From: Tuctoria greenei
Taxonomy: Eukaryota; Streptophyta; Magnoliopsida; Poales; Poaceae
NCBI GenBank assembly: GCA_036927565.1
Contig: JAYESD010000007.1
Location: 1,385,644 to 1,449,643 of the forward strand
Direction of reading: 5' to 3'
Length of the DNA: 64,000 nt
The translations under genes were made by a program, and so were the position numbers. The notes beneath the pieces are model-generated. The model saw nothing but the letters and a program-made list of their open reading frames with translations. It was not told the origin of the DNA and ran no database searches. Within the stretch, counting starts at the first letter, position 1. Every line of letters begins with the position of its first letter. This document shows, in pieces, positions 11,350 through 23,465 of the stretch.

Positions 11350-12070
11350 TCCGTTGTCTTTTGGTTTCCGTGTTACACCTTTTTTTTACGCTTCTGTTGT
11401 TTCTCTCCTATGTGCTTGCTTTCTTTCTTTCTTTTTTTAAAAAATAACTGATCGCTTTACTTTAATTTCCCTCTTTTTGTTTCTTTGCAAAAGCAACTCG
11501 CCGCCTAGCTGCCAGTCAGCCAGGGGTGGGTCAGTCAATTAAGGACGACCTGTACCTCTTGTCTCGTCCAACAAGGCAACACCGTCGTCAACCTGTGCTC
11601 GTTCGTCGTCCTCTCTGCCCATCGCGCAGCTGGTAGCACGTTTCGGGATCCAACACCAGCAGCAACTGAACTGCGTGCCCCCACAACGTCCGTTTGAGAC
11701 ACAACAGACGGTGACAAACAACTTAGTAAAGCAAGCAAGCGGCATCTCATCTCCTTTCCCCATCCCACACCGTGTTTGGTTTGGCCGAAGAGGCAATGGA
11801 GATCAGCAGCGGTGGAGGCCATTTCACGAGCGGCTGAGAGACAGACCACGGGTTTCTTGCGCGCCGCGGTGACGAGATGGGCCGTTTACCGAAAGGATCG
11901 AACAGAAGGCCCACCTGCAGACACTTCTTCGCCTTCTCAGTTCTCACCCCGCTTCTCTGCGACGCGCTCCTCCTCCACCACTTCAGTTCGTCGATCGACC
12001 GTCTACCCCGTCGCATCGCGTGCCACGTCGCGACACGATCGGTCGGGTCGGGTCGGGGAGGAGGAGGAGG
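11350..12070. other. Intergenic: promoter and leader of the DUF599 gene
   Basis: Overlapping open frames exist on both strands (11535-12364), but none has a recognisable domain and their composition follows local GC content. The 3' part should contain the promoter and leader of the DUF599 gene. I see no clear TATA box. Confidence 0.45.
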
Positions 12071-13020
12071 ATGAAGAAGGAGGAGCTGGATTACGTGCTG
12101 GTGCCCCTCGGACTGGCGGTGATGGCGGGGTACCACGCGTGGCTGCTCTTCCGCGTCCGCCGCCGCCCGGCCACCACCGTCATCGGCGTCAACGCCATCA
12201 ACCGCCGCATCTGGGTCCGTCACGTCATGGAGGTGAGCCGCGCGGTACCTGTGCGCTGTGCCCGCCCGCCCGACCGCCGTTAATTGAACCCGTTCATCCG
12301 TTTTCTTCTTCCTGCTGTATCTCGTCGTCTTACGGATCGGAGGATCGGATCCCGACGTTGCCATGCACCGGCGCGAGTGGTCCAGCTTGACCGATTACCG
12401 TGCACTTGTTTTATCTTGATTTTTTCCAGGACCCGTCCGGGAAGCACGCGGTGCTGGCGGTGCAGACGATCCGCAACAACATCATGGCGTCGACGCTGCT
12501 CGCCTCGACGGCCATCACTCTCAGCTCCCTCATCGCCGTCCTCATGTCCAGCGGCGGCACCACCACCACGAGCAACGGCCTCCTCCCCGGCGCGCCGCTG
12601 GTGGTGGGCGCGACGGGCGCGGCGGCGCTGTCCGCCAAGTTCTTCGCCATCCTCGTGTGCTTCCTCGTCGCGTTCCTCCTCAACGTGCAGTCCATCCGGT
12701 ACTACAGCCACGCCAGCGTGCTCGTCAACGTGCCGCCGCCGGCCCGCGCGCACCGCGGCCGGGCCGTCCGCTACGTCACCGCCGCGCTCGACCGCGGCAG
12801 CTACTTCTGGTCGCTCGGCGCGCGGGCCTTCTACTTCTCCTGCCCCGTCTTCCTCTGGCTCTTCGGGCCCATCCCCATGCTCGTCGCCTGCGTCGCCATG
12901 GTCTGCGCGCTATACTTCCTCGACGTCTGCAACGACTGGGAGGAGGACGACCATCATGTTGCGGCCGACCACAACCACCGTAGTTGTATCGGTCAAAATG
13001 AAGAGGACCTAGTGGTATAA
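12071..13020 (+). CDS. DUF599 multi-pass membrane protein (2 exons, 250 aa)
   Basis: Member of the DUF599 family (PF04654), membrane proteins of unknown biochemical role. Exons: 12071-12232 and 12430-13020; donor GAG|GTGAGC, acceptor TTTCCAG|GAC, phase 0. Four hydrophobic segments are visible: about 7-27, 73-93, 124-143 and 187-219. Typical family features are the N-terminal segment followed by a basic RVRRRP stretch, then NRRIWV, then VQTIRNNIMAS before the second helix, and GSYFWSLGARAFYF before the last helix. The start is the first ATG of the frame with a purine-rich context (GGAGGAGGATG). The tail is acidic with His/Asn. A copia-type LTR retrotransposon begins 17 bases after the stop codon, so the native 3'UTR now lies beyond 31305 and the transcript probably ends in the LTR. 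Confidence 0.93.
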
Positions 13021-13037
13021 CAGTATAGACACGTATG

Positions 13038-13242
13038 TGTTATGAAAAGTAGTAATACAAGTAGACAAATGTTCGAGATAAATGAAAATCTATTCTTCTC
13101 ATTAATTAATTTGTTTCTTATATACATGTTCAACGAACAATGACGCCTCTTCGGGATAGAACCGCCGCTGCCGTCGCACCCGTTGGAGGAGAAACCGCCA
13201 TGGGCACTACTGTTCACACTTGTAATTTATTTATTCTTAACA
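13038..13242 (-). repeat. Copia 3' LTR (left copy)
   Basis: 205 bp, TGTTA...TAACA. It matches 31076-31304 closely but lacks a 24-bp internal duplication (GGAGGAGAAAC unit) seen there. On the - strand it is immediately preceded by the polypurine tract. Confidence 0.9.
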
Positions 13243-13454
13243 CTCTCCCTTGAACAGTTGATGATGCTTATTTATTATTTATGTATATTAATTTATATCA
13301 GATGTCTATATGTCTCCTTCAAAATCCCTTTGGGAAAAAATTTAAGAGACAAGACATAAAACTTGTGTGCATATTGCCTCGTTAAAAACCTTTCAATGAG
13401 AAATTCTGTAAAACTCATAAAGGGAAAAAGAGTACAATGTGATACTTATTCAGA

Positions 13455-14688
13455 AGGATTAAGTCAATTTATGCCCCCCCCCCCCAAAGTATGACCTTAA
13501 ACTAATTTACCCCCTCAACTACAAAACCAATATTTTAATACCCTAAAGTATGCAATACCATCTACTTTACCCCTTTTGGATGTTTTTCCAGGGCCGTTTT
13601 GCCACATCATACGCCTATGTGGCATATTTGCATGTATTGTAGACATGAGTCCCAGCTGTCATACAGGGGATTCCAATAACCAACCTGAGAACGTGGAGAA
13701 AAGGGAAAGAGATCAAATTTACTGGCGGCTCATATCGTAAGTGATTTCTGGCGGCGCGTACCTCCGCCTCTGGTGCAACGCTCGCCCCCCCCCCCCCCCC
13801 CCCCCCTCCCGTGGTGTAGGGGTCCTCCCTGCTGCAGCAATCCTGCTGCACCGTCCCCTACTGCAGAGATCCTGCTGCACCCTCCCCTGGTGCAGCAATC
13901 TTCGGTGGTGCTCCTCCTTAAGCAGGTACAACAGATGACCATGCTAGTTGTGTAACAATTGATTAGTGTTGCTCTCGAAACAGGATATGTAGATCACTAT
14001 TAATTGTTTATCGACAATGGATCCGCCGGTTTTTCTGATGATAAAGTTCCACTATGGTGGTCAATTCTTATCTGTGGGCAATCACTTGCAGTATTTTGGT
14101 GGTACAACTGGAATTTCAAATATAGAATTGGATAGACTGTCATTACCTGAGGTCGAAGGACATCTTCGTGATCACATGAATGTTGATCGTCCTGTGCAAC
14201 TACATTGATTGCCTCCGGAAAAGCAGATGAATGATGGACTGAGGTTGATTTTTGATTATGAATCTTGTAATGTGATGGCTCAAAACATATCTGTTGATGG
14301 AGTGGCTGATATTTTTGTTGAAGAAATTGGTGGCAAGGAAAATGAGAACAAAAACTATGGCATAGATGTTCTTAAAGCTGATGATGAAGCTGAAGGTAGA
14401 GGAGTTGATCAATTGCAGGAGATTGATATTGATATACCTATATCTATGCCTATTATGGGTGATTATGCTTCTGACAATATTGATTCAGATTATCAACCAA
14501 AGGATATAAATAGTTCAGAAGATGATGAATAGGTAGAAAAGTTAATAAAATATGCCCAGCAAATCAAGTTGGACATGAGGTCAAAGAAGGAAGGACAAAG
14601 TCGTAACCAGTCATTAATTCTAGCAGATGCAAATGTTCTAGAATTGCCTAATTTACATGATGATGAAAGTCCATACTACAACTCTGAA
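13455..14688 (+). mobile_element. Mutator-like element, 5' portion only
   Basis: About 13455-13580 resembles the long terminal inverted repeat of grass Mutator-like elements, with alternating runs such as TTTATGCCCCC, CTAATTTACCCCCTC and TTTACCCC. A leader with a plausible intron (donor near AAGCAG|GTACAAC, acceptor TCGAAACAG|GATATG) leads to the transposase ATG at 14017. The element is cut off at about 14689 by the next repeat; no second terminus is seen. It contains poly-C runs at about 13476-13487 and 13787-13806. Confidence 0.65.
14017..14688 (+). pseudogene. MuDR-type transposase, N-terminal fragment
   Basis: The frame begins MDPPVFLMIKFHYGGQF, with LQYFGG and an E-x-EGHLRDH stretch. 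This matches the PB1-like N-terminal domain of grass MuDR-family proteins. The same frame is broken by TGA at 14206-14208 and TAG at 14530-14532. After the second stop it continues as an acidic/Lys-rich linker ending near DDESPYYNSES, which resembles the region before the MuDR DNA-binding domain. The catalytic MULE domain, zinc finger and SWIM region are missing because the sequence switches to an unrelated repeat at about 14689. Confidence 0.75.
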
Positions 14689-15530
14689 AGTTGCCTAGAG
14701 GGGGGTGAATAGGCTAATCAACCTGAAATGACTTAATAAAATGAAATCAGTACTTAGGAGGCGGACTAGTCCGGTCCAGGGCCGGACTAGTCCGGTCCAC
14801 CTGCAGGGAAAACCTAAAAAGATTTCTAACAAGTTTTAGTTGGATTTTCGTGATGTGAAATGTGTTAGGATGATTTAGTGAACCTTAACAAGACATATAG
14901 CAAGTATGAAGCTAAGGATGATAGTGAAATGAAAACGATGAACGAAAAACGGTAAAGCTAACCCTAGAAGCAATGTGTGATAAATGAAAGCAAAGTACAC
15001 AAGAGACACAAGGATTTTATCCCGAGCTTCAATTTCATACAGGAATCTACGTCTCTATTGAGGAGTCCACGGAGGACCGGGTTCAACAACCCTTCCCTCA
15101 CCGAGTTTGCCACAAGGGCCAAACCGGTTCTCCACTATCACAAGGGTGAATACAAGATTCGTTGGGGCTTCTCACAATCTGAGGCTCCCACCACAAATAT
15201 GATCACAAATCACAAAGAACAACTCCACCCACAGATCACAAAGATTCAACAAGTGCAAGAGATCAAACCGAGAGTCAAAGAGCGGTGTTCTTCCCCTTCT
15301 TCACCTCACCAAACCCTAATCCACACAAGAATTAGTTTTTGAGGGAAAGTAGGCAAGAGGGAGGCTTTAGAAGGCTCAAGGTTTGCTGTGGCGACGCTAG
15401 GTTTTCTCTCTTTTCAAATGAAACCGGGGGTCCTCTATTTATAGAGGATCCAAGCCCATACTACTGACCTCACCAGATGGGTGGACTAGTCCGACCTATG
15501 GCCCGGACTAGTCCGGCCTTTGAAACCACT
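14689..15530 (-). repeat. LTR-like repeat flanked by ACTAGT palindromes
   Basis: About 840 bp replaces the end of the MULE fragment and the continuation of copia pol. Near the left end two copies of a GGACTAGTCCGG motif occur at about 14763 and 14783; two more occur at about 15483 and 15504, arranged as an inverted pair (the core CCGGACTAGTCCGG is itself palindromic). The - strand has a TATA-like CTATAAATAGAGG near 15435. The left edge, read on the - strand, ends CCCCCCTCTAGGCAACTT, which I associate with LTR/leader junctions of grass retroelements. I cannot assign a family. Confidence 0.5.
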
Positions 15531-15534
15531 GTAC

Positions 15535-15954
15535 TTCTTGGAAGACTACCTTGTATGTAACATGTGGTACGGGTTGTATGTATGTATAATACAATCCAGA
15601 CGGTAAGCATGACATTCTCTCTAGTATATCATAGCTATCATCATTTTTCTTAATAATATGGAGAAATTCCTCATTATTTTCTTCATGGGTATTTACATGT
15701 AACCCATTCATACAGATATCTCTATAACTTAGCAATGTACAAGTAGAATCGGGATACAAAAGTGCATTCTCAATTGTTACTTGTGTACCCATTGGAAGGA
15801 CTGTAGTAGCTCGTCCAGAGTCTACTATATTTGTATCATGTCCAACAATAGTCAAAATATTCCCAGTTCTTTTTATAAGAGTTTGAAAATACTTTGTCTC
15901 TCTAAGTATAGAGTTTGTTGTGCCACTATCCACAAGACACAATTCTTGTTTCAT
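15535..15954 (-). pseudogene. Copia protease / start of pol, truncated
   Basis: The - strand frame starts near MKQELCLVDSGTTNSILR, containing the DSGTT catalytic motif of copia aspartic proteases, followed by ILTIVGHD and LPMGTQVTIENALLYPDST typical of the protease/pre-integrase region. It is cut before the HHCC zinc finger of integrase by the repeat at 14689-15530. About 175 non-coding bases separate it from the gag stop codon at 16128-16130. Confidence 0.8.
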
Positions 15955-16127
15955 ATGATTGACTTTAAGTATCTATAGAGAATAAGAACTTTATTCAGTA
16001 TAGAATACATACATATTTGTAATATCAAAGTATTTATATACTTATATTTACATTACATATCACAATCCTTAGTGTCACTAATATTTACAAAGACGATAGA
16101 TTAATAAAATCTATTAAGATAAATGGA

Positions 16128-16671
16128 GCCTATTTTTGGTCTCCAAACACATCGTTAGTATATTCAACGATCATGTTCTCATCGTCAATGTAGTCATCAT
16201 TTGATGGACTTTGCCTTATTTCTTCATCAGATATTTTTCCCGAAGTTGTAGCCTCATTGGATGTAGCATTGAAATGTGCTTCATACGATCCTTTTGCATT
16301 TCCTTCTTCTTTGAGGGATTTCTGGTATAAATCAACCAAGTGTTGGGGTGTTTTGCACTTCTTTGCAATATGGTTAGGACCACCACATCGGTAGCACTTG
16401 AATGATTTCTTTCCTTTCCCCTTTTTCTGTCCTTTGGACTTGTTCTTCTTTTGTTTATTTTTATTGACTTTCTTGAATTTACCAACATTCTTAGATGATT
16501 TAGTATCATCCATTTTTCCTTTACCCTTTACACTATAATTAACTTCAGATAGTGGAGCCGTACCAACTGGACGTTGGTGATGATTTATCATAGTGAGTTC
16601 ATCATGCTTTTCTGCTTGAAGAAGATCTTGTATTAGTTCTGAGTAATGTTGGTAATTTCTGACACGGTATT
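16128..16671 (-). pseudogene. Copia gag, C-terminal part with CCHC zinc knuckle
   Basis: The frame carries a very Lys-rich stretch and then the zinc knuckle CYRCGGPNHIAKKC (CX2CX4HX4C), followed by an acidic tail ending at the stop at 16128. It continues the gag frame that is interrupted at 28908 by the gypsy element: after allowing for the target duplication, both parts keep the same frame. The nucleocapsid function is to bind the RNA genome. Confidence 0.85.
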
Positions 16672-17516
16672 TGTCGGTACCCTACATACCGGGTACCCCA
16701 TGGTACCGCGAGAAGTGCAAGAAAGTTCCACCCATCAGAGTTGAAGGCCCTTGCAGGTCCCACATGTCATGTTACACCGGACCCGCTCCCCTCACATGGC
16801 TGGCTTCCGGGTTAACACATGTAAAATAAGACTAGAACAAAACTCCCAAATAAGGGAAGCTCTGACGACTACACGTGTATAACAACCCCGAACCTAGTCC
16901 CCGTCAGAGAGGAGCTCCGGTGCCGACACGTGTACAGTAGCCCCGGACCTACCCTTCAACAAGGAAAGCTCCGGATCTTCCATGTGTGGAGCCCTCGGAC
17001 CTTCATCACCAACAGAAATATGAGCAGATTACGTCCGTTACAAACCATCAAGGACGGTTAAAGCAACAGTTACAAGGTTTGATAATGTGTCATTAATGCT
17101 ATATTGATGACACATGATCAGTGCACCGTTAATAGGGGTAACGCTGCCATGAAGGCACGTTACCACACTATTAATTATACTTAATACTCTTTAGACAGTG
17201 TATTAGGTCATTTAAGCACGCTAGGGCCACATGTCGGGCCAGGCCAGCTTTGTAACAGTCAGTCCTTAGAACTATAAAAGGGTTGTACCGCACGAACATA
17301 AGACAAGCGGATTCAACCTGATCCTAGCGAACACACTCATTCAATACAATTACACAAACCCCGTGGAGTAGGGTGTTACGCTCAGGCGGCCCGAACCACG
17401 TAAATACCTGAGGTCATCATATTGATATTGATCTTCGTGTTCCCTAACCAGAAAAGAACCTCAGCGGGCTGCTTCTCAGTGGGTCCGAGGGAAGTGTCGT
17501 ATCACACACTTCGACA
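16672..17516 (+). repeat. Gypsy (Tat) 5' LTR
   Basis: 845 bp, TGTCGG...TCGACA. A TATA box (ACTATAAAAGG) at about 17271-17281 marks the U3/R region. Several copies of an ACACGTGTA-type motif with GGAGCT/AGCTCC motifs lie in U3. The adjacent internal sequence TTTGGCGCACCAGG is the likely primer-binding site. Confidence 0.92.
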
Positions 17517-17558
17517 TTTGGCGCACCAGGTAGGGGGCGCGAATCCCAAAATCACAAG

Positions 17559-19075
17559 ATGGTGAATTCAGCTGCTGGATCTTCCAATGGCAACCATGCT
17601 GGACAACCTGCTGGAGGCAATCCCTCTAACATCCAACAACCAGCAGGTGTCGTCGTTCCAGCAGGCGCTGTGGCACCACATCCACCATCTGCTCTAGCAA
17701 ACAATGCTGAATGAGATGGAGCATCTGCTTCGATCACTGCATTGAAGAACCACAACCCAGAGCACGCACTTACTACTACGCGAGCTCTTCTACAACGTCC
17801 ACCACCTCCAGGTGCACCCCAGGGTGCTATGGAGCAATCGAGGGCTGATGTTGACCATCTGGTCGCAGTTGCGGCTGCAGCATCAGCAACCAAGGTCCTC
17901 CCCCTCCAGGGCGAGCACCGTCACAACAACGGACCTTGTATGGCCAACTTGGTCCGCAAGCCTCTCAACAATGGAGGCGTGCTGCCTCCCAGCAGGTGAC
18001 TTTGTTGCCTCCCGGGGCACGATGCACCCACACAATTACCAGGATTCCAACTCATGACTTGCGGTCAGAACTGGACCGCCGTTATCGGCAATAGGATGGT
18101 CGCTTCCACATCGAGCGCGCACGTGAGAGACGCGAAGCTCAGGACAACCCTGCTCCACAGGGAGTAGGGGGGCTGTTCTGCCCTGGCCATGCACTTACGT
18201 ATGGTCAGGTGGCCACAGAAGTTCCGACCCCACTTGCCAGATAAATTCGACAGGACTGTCAACCCCGCTGAATTTCTTCAAATCTTCTCTACTGCCATAC
18301 TGGCAACGGGGGGTGATGAGGATTTGATGGCCAATTACTTCCCGGTGGCCTTAACTAGGACTGCAAGGTCCGTGTTCATGAGTCTTCTACCTGACTCCAT
18401 TAATAATTGGGCAGAATTGTGCCAACAATTCACTGCCAACTTTGGGAGCTCCTATACTCGGCCCGACACTGGATTGGACCTGTTTGCTGTAAAGCAAACT
18501 TCGGGGGAATCACTACAGTCCTTCATCCAGCGATTATCTCAGGTACGAAATACCATTCCTTCTATCTCGAGCTCTTCTGTTATTGTTGCATTCAGACAAG
18601 ATCTTCGAGACAAGAAGATGCTAGAAAAGTTGGCTATTAAAGAAGTTACCAGCGTCACGGAACTCTTTAGCCTAGCTGGCAAATGCGCTAGAGTTGCAGA
18701 GGGTCGTGAAATGCACTCCAAGCCAGCTCCGGAGGCCAACCAGAAGTCCCCCAAAACTGAAGCCGCTACCTCCGGTAGTGGTAAGAAGAAGAAGAAGCCC
18801 AACGGCAAAAAGAAGTCGTCGGCCGACGCTCTAGCTGCTGTTGCGGCAGCTCCTGGAAGCGGGGGCCACGCCCCTAGAAGCGACATCATCCTTCATCAAA
18901 GGACGACAACAGTTCCAAAGTATGGTGTCCGATTCACAAGACGATCCGACACAGCTTGGAAGAGTGCCGGGAGGTCCAGAACCTTGTCGAGCGCTACAAC
19001 AAGCGCCGGGAAGAAGCTCCTTTCTATCAAAGGGAAGGAAAATGAAAAGTCGACGAAGCTCTGACTGAAGAGGAG
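17559..19075 (+). pseudogene. Gypsy gag, broken
   Basis: The ATG at 17559 opens a frame with a Pro/Ala/Gln-rich N-terminus, stopped by TGA at 17712-17714. The capsid-like core (retrotransposon gag domain, PF03732) occupies about 18189-18690: KFDRTVNPAEFLQIF, NNWAELCQQFTANF and SLQSFIQRLSQVRN are typical of Tat/Athila gag. A Lys-rich stretch (about 18780-18820) follows. The frame is lost after about 18900; the normal Cys-rich end is not intact. Confidence 0.85.
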
Positions 19076-19102
19076 CTAGGTTTCAAGGACCCCAAAAAGG
19101 TT

Positions 19103-22100
19103 TTGAAAGTCGTCTACAACACTATCGACGACGACTCCGACGTCTCTGACAACGAGCGCTGGAAAACCCTGAACACCATCTATGGTGGTTCTTGGGACAT
19201 CACCTCTCGTCGCGTCCTCAAGACAATGCAGCGGGACATGGCCATGGTAGCTACTGCTACTAAGGAAGAACCACATCGGAAGTGGATGGATACACCCATC
19301 ATTTTTGAAGCTTCGGATTGCCCCTGAAACATGATCAGGGCTGGTCAACTCCCGTTGATGGTGTCACCCACCATTAACAATATCCAAATCCACCATGTAA
19401 TGGTGGACAGAGGTTCCGGGCTAAACCTCATAAGCTTCAAAGCTTTCATTAAGCTTCAGCTTTGGCCTTCGGACCTTCGCCCATCTCGACCTTTCTCCGG
19501 AGTAGGTCCGGGAAGCCTTACTCCTCTTGGTTCCATTACAGTCCCAATGACCTTCGGGACCTGGGAGAACTACAGAACCGAGAAACTGGTTTTCGATGCC
19601 GCGCAGATCAGTCTGCCCTTCAATGCCATTTTGGGCAGGCCAGCTTTATACAAGTTTATGGCTGCTGCCCACTATGGTTACTTGGTGTTGAAGATGCTAA
19701 CACCTACAGGTGTTCTCCGGATACGCGGAGATTGTATCGCAGGAGTTACCGCACTCAAAGAACTCTATGCGCTTACCACAGCGCAAGAGGAAGCATCCGG
19801 TAAGGAGCCTGTTGTGAATCCTCCAAGCATTCACCACAAAGGTTCTACCTCCGCACCTCGTGTGCAACCAAGCAGCGACACCGACATTTCTGTCAAATTC
19901 GTCCAAATTGGTTCCGATGCTGCTCAGACTACCCGTATATCGGGGAGTTTGAACAACAAATAGGAACTCGCGCTCATCACTTTCCTTCAGGATAATGTCG
20001 ATGTGTTTGCCTGGCAACCGTCACAAATGCCTGAGATCCCTAGGGAGGTAATTGAGCACAATCTGAAGATTTACCCAGACGCTCGGCCTGGACACCAGAA
20101 GCCCTAAAAGCAATCAATCGAGCGACAAAACTTCATCCAACGGGAAGTCAAGAAGTTGCTTGAAGTTGGATTCATCCGGGAAGTCTTCCATCCGAAATGG
20201 CTGGCAAACCCAGTTGTTGTACCCAAGGCCGATAGGAAGCTTCAGATGTGCATCGGCTACACCACCTTAAATAAGGCATGTCCAAAAGATCCATTTCCAC
20301 TGCCTAGAATAGATCAGATAGTGGACTCCACCTTCGGATGTGAGCTAATGTGTTTCTTAGATGCATATTCTGGATATCATCAAATCCAAATGTCCAAGGA
20401 AGATGAAGAGCATACTACCTTCATAACTGTAGATGGATTATATTGTTATACTGCCATGCCATTCGGCCTTAAAAATGTTGCTTCAACATTTGTGCGAGCT
20501 ATATACAAAACATTTCGAGAGCTAGTCAGAGACTTGGTGGAGGTGTATGTTGATGACATCGTCGTGAAGATTAAAAACAAGGAGTCACTCCTTGACAACT
20601 TACAAGCCATCTTGGACAAGTTGCGCACCACTCGCACTAAGCTGAACCTGGACAAGTGTGTCTTCGGGGTTAGCTCTGGAAAGCTTCTGGGGTTCTTGGT
20701 GACTCATCGAGGAATCGAAGCAAATCCGACGAAGATAAAGGCTATAGAAGAAATGCGGCCCCCAGCCCGCATTAAAGATGTCCAATAGTTGACTGGATGT
20801 CTAGCTGTGCTCAGCCTGTTTATATCAAGACTGACAGAACGGACGCTACCCTTCTTCAAACTCTTGAGGAAATCCGGACCATTTCATTGGTATGAGGAAG
20901 CAGAAAAGGCGTTTCAAGAGCTAAAGCAGCTCCTCACCACACTACCAATCCTGGTAGCTCCGAACCCTGGTGAGCCTTTACTGCTTTACATTTCGGCAAC
21001 TACAGAGGTTGTTAGTATGGTCCTGGTCGCAGAAAGACCAGAGCCATCCTCAATTCAGGAGTCAAGACCCTTCCGAGAGGATCTGGAGCTACCTGAAGGC
21101 GAGTCTGAGTACCAATCCTCAGGCACGGATCCTCAAGGCGAGATGCTGGAGGATCAACCTCCTTCAAACGAAGGAGTAACTGCTACTGAACAAGAAGATC
21201 AGTGACACTCCAATAGGATCCGGGCCAATGGAGAGGAAGCTTCAGGTCCTTCTGAAAGGGTCTGGACCGTCCAACGCCATGTGTACTTCATCAGCGAAGT
21301 ACTCCATGACGCCAAGACAAGATACATGGAAGTGCATCAACTGCTTTATGCAGTTATTATTGCCTCAAGAAAGCTTAGTCATTACTTCCAATCCCACAAA
21401 ATCCGAGTGGTAACTTCTTTTCTACTACGTGAAATTTTGCATAACCCTAATTCTACTGGGAATATTGCAAAGTGGGTAGCGGAGCTGGCAGAATTCGATC
21501 TAGAATTCGTGTCGAGACAAGCAATTAAAAGTCAACCCTTGGCTGACTTTGTGGCGGAATGGACCCCCTCTCCATCAAACCTTGGGGCCACAGTGAGCAG
21601 AAACTAGAGCTCAAAGTTCCGGTATACACTGAGCCTCACTGGACCCTCTACTTCGATGGCTCCGTGCAGAAGCAGGGGGCCAGAGCTGGAATCCTTCTTC
21701 TGGCTTCGTTCGGAGAGAAGGTCAAGTACATGGTACACATTGATTTCAAGGCAACCAATAATATGGCGGAGTATAAAGCCCTCATCTATGGACTCAAGGT
21801 GTCACTATCTTATGGTGTAAAACAGCTATTGGTGAAGGGAGATTCACAAGTCATCATCAAACAAGTGAAAGGTGAATGTTCCTACAACAATTCTCAATTA
21901 GTTGCTTATCTCCTTGAAGTCCAGAGGCTTCAAAAGGACTTAAAAGTCCTTGATCTCCATCATATTCAATGCCTTCATAACTCCGAAGCCGATGAACTCA
22001 AGACGAAAGCATCAACCGGAGCTCTGGCTCATGACGGAATCTTCATTCGGAGGTTGTCAAAACCAACAGCTCAGCCTGCCGAGCTGAGCGAAGGGGGCGA

Positions 22101-23465
22101 GACCAGCACCTCGAAGCTGGCAGTCCCGATGGCCCTGTTACCATGGCGTCCACCAAGGGTCGTAGGTGTTGTCGGAAGCTTCAAGCTACCCAGCACGCAA
22201 GACTCAGAAGCTCAAGCTAGCTCCGATGTATGGATCTCGGAGATCCAGAGCTACTTGAAAGACAATATCCTTCCCGAAGACAGTGTATCCACTGACCGAA
22301 TTGTCAGATTGGCTAAAAGATACACGTTGGTAGAAGGGGATCTCTACCGACGCGGTGCTAATAGCATCCTAATGCGGTGCATTGCAAGGGAAGAAGGTTG
22401 CTACCTCCTCGTGGAAATCCATGGAGACGAGTGTGGGAACCACGCAACTTCCCGCACGTTGCTTGGTAAAGCCTTCCAGCATCGCTTTTACTGGCCTACA
22501 TCACCCCAGGATGCGATTGAGCTAGTGAAGAAATGTGAAGCTTGTCAGTTCCATGCAAAACAGATTTACACACCGGCTCAATCACTACAAATGATACCTA
22601 CTACATGGCCATTCACTGTGTGGGGCATGGATATATTGGGACCTTTCCCAAAAGCCGTCAGAGGTTACAAATTCCTATATGTCGCCATCGACAAGTTCAC
22701 CAAGTGGTCGGAAGCAACTCCAGTAGTAACAATCAACAAACAATCAGCAATCAAGTTCTTGAAGTCTATTATATGCAGATTTGGAATTCCAAACAAAGTC
22801 ATAACTGACAACAGAACTCAATTTACAAGTGTTGCAGTCCAAGAATATTGCAAAGACCTTGACATTCAACTTAGCTACGCTTCAATAACTCATCCAGCAA
22901 ACAATGGCCAAGCCGAGAGAGCAAATGCAGAAACCTTAAAAGGACTCAAGACACGCACATATGAGCGCTTGCAAAAGCACGGAGCTAACTGGATTGAAGA
23001 GCTTCCATCCACATTATGGGCGAATAGTACAACACCTAATCGGTCAACTGGGGAGACTCCATTCTTCCTGGTGTACGGAGCTGAAGCAGTCCTTCCTCCG
23101 GAAATCACCTTGGGGTCCCTCCGGGTCTGGACCTTCGACGAAGCCACACAGGACCAACTCCGGCGTGAAGACCTTGACCTCGTCGACGAGGGAAGGGGCC
23201 AAGCAGCTGTTCGGAATGCACGTTATCGCCAAGCATCCGACGCTATCATCAAAGGCATGTGCGTGATCGACAGCTTGAAGAATGTGACCTGGTGCTTCGG
23301 AAGATACTAAGCCATGAAGGGATGAACAAACTTTCCCCCAGCTGGGAAGGTCCCTTCCGAGTCATTAAAGTATCCCGACCAGGGTGCGTTCGCTTGGCAA
23401 CTGAGGATGGGATCCCACTTCCCAATCCTTGGAACATCGAGCACCTTCGTAAGTTTTATGCTTAA
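19103..23465 (+). pseudogene. Gypsy pol: protease, RT, dual RNase H, integrase (broken)
   Basis: Domains in order: aspartic protease (about 19390-19730, motif VDRGSG where VDGGSG is usual), reverse transcriptase (about 20156-20700, YVDDIVVK catalytic box), RNase H (about 20830-21560), archaeal-type RNase H (about 21630-22020, LYFDGSVQ, NNMAEYKAL and VKGDSQVI supplying the acidic residues), integrase with zinc-binding H/C residues near CEACQFH (about 22530) and the core DILGPFP...DNRTQF...NGQAERAN (about 22626-22925), and a C-terminal segment ending LRKFYA. Lesions in one frame: TGA 19325, TAG 19961, TAA 20105, TAG 20786, TGA 21203; frameshifts near 21590 and 23280. It cannot make a working polyprotein. 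Confidence 0.9.

Noticed and set aside
11747..12390. Overlapping 205- and 204-codon frames on both strands
   Set aside because: They cover the promoter, leader and exon 1 of the DUF599 gene. Compositional frames only; neither has a known motif.
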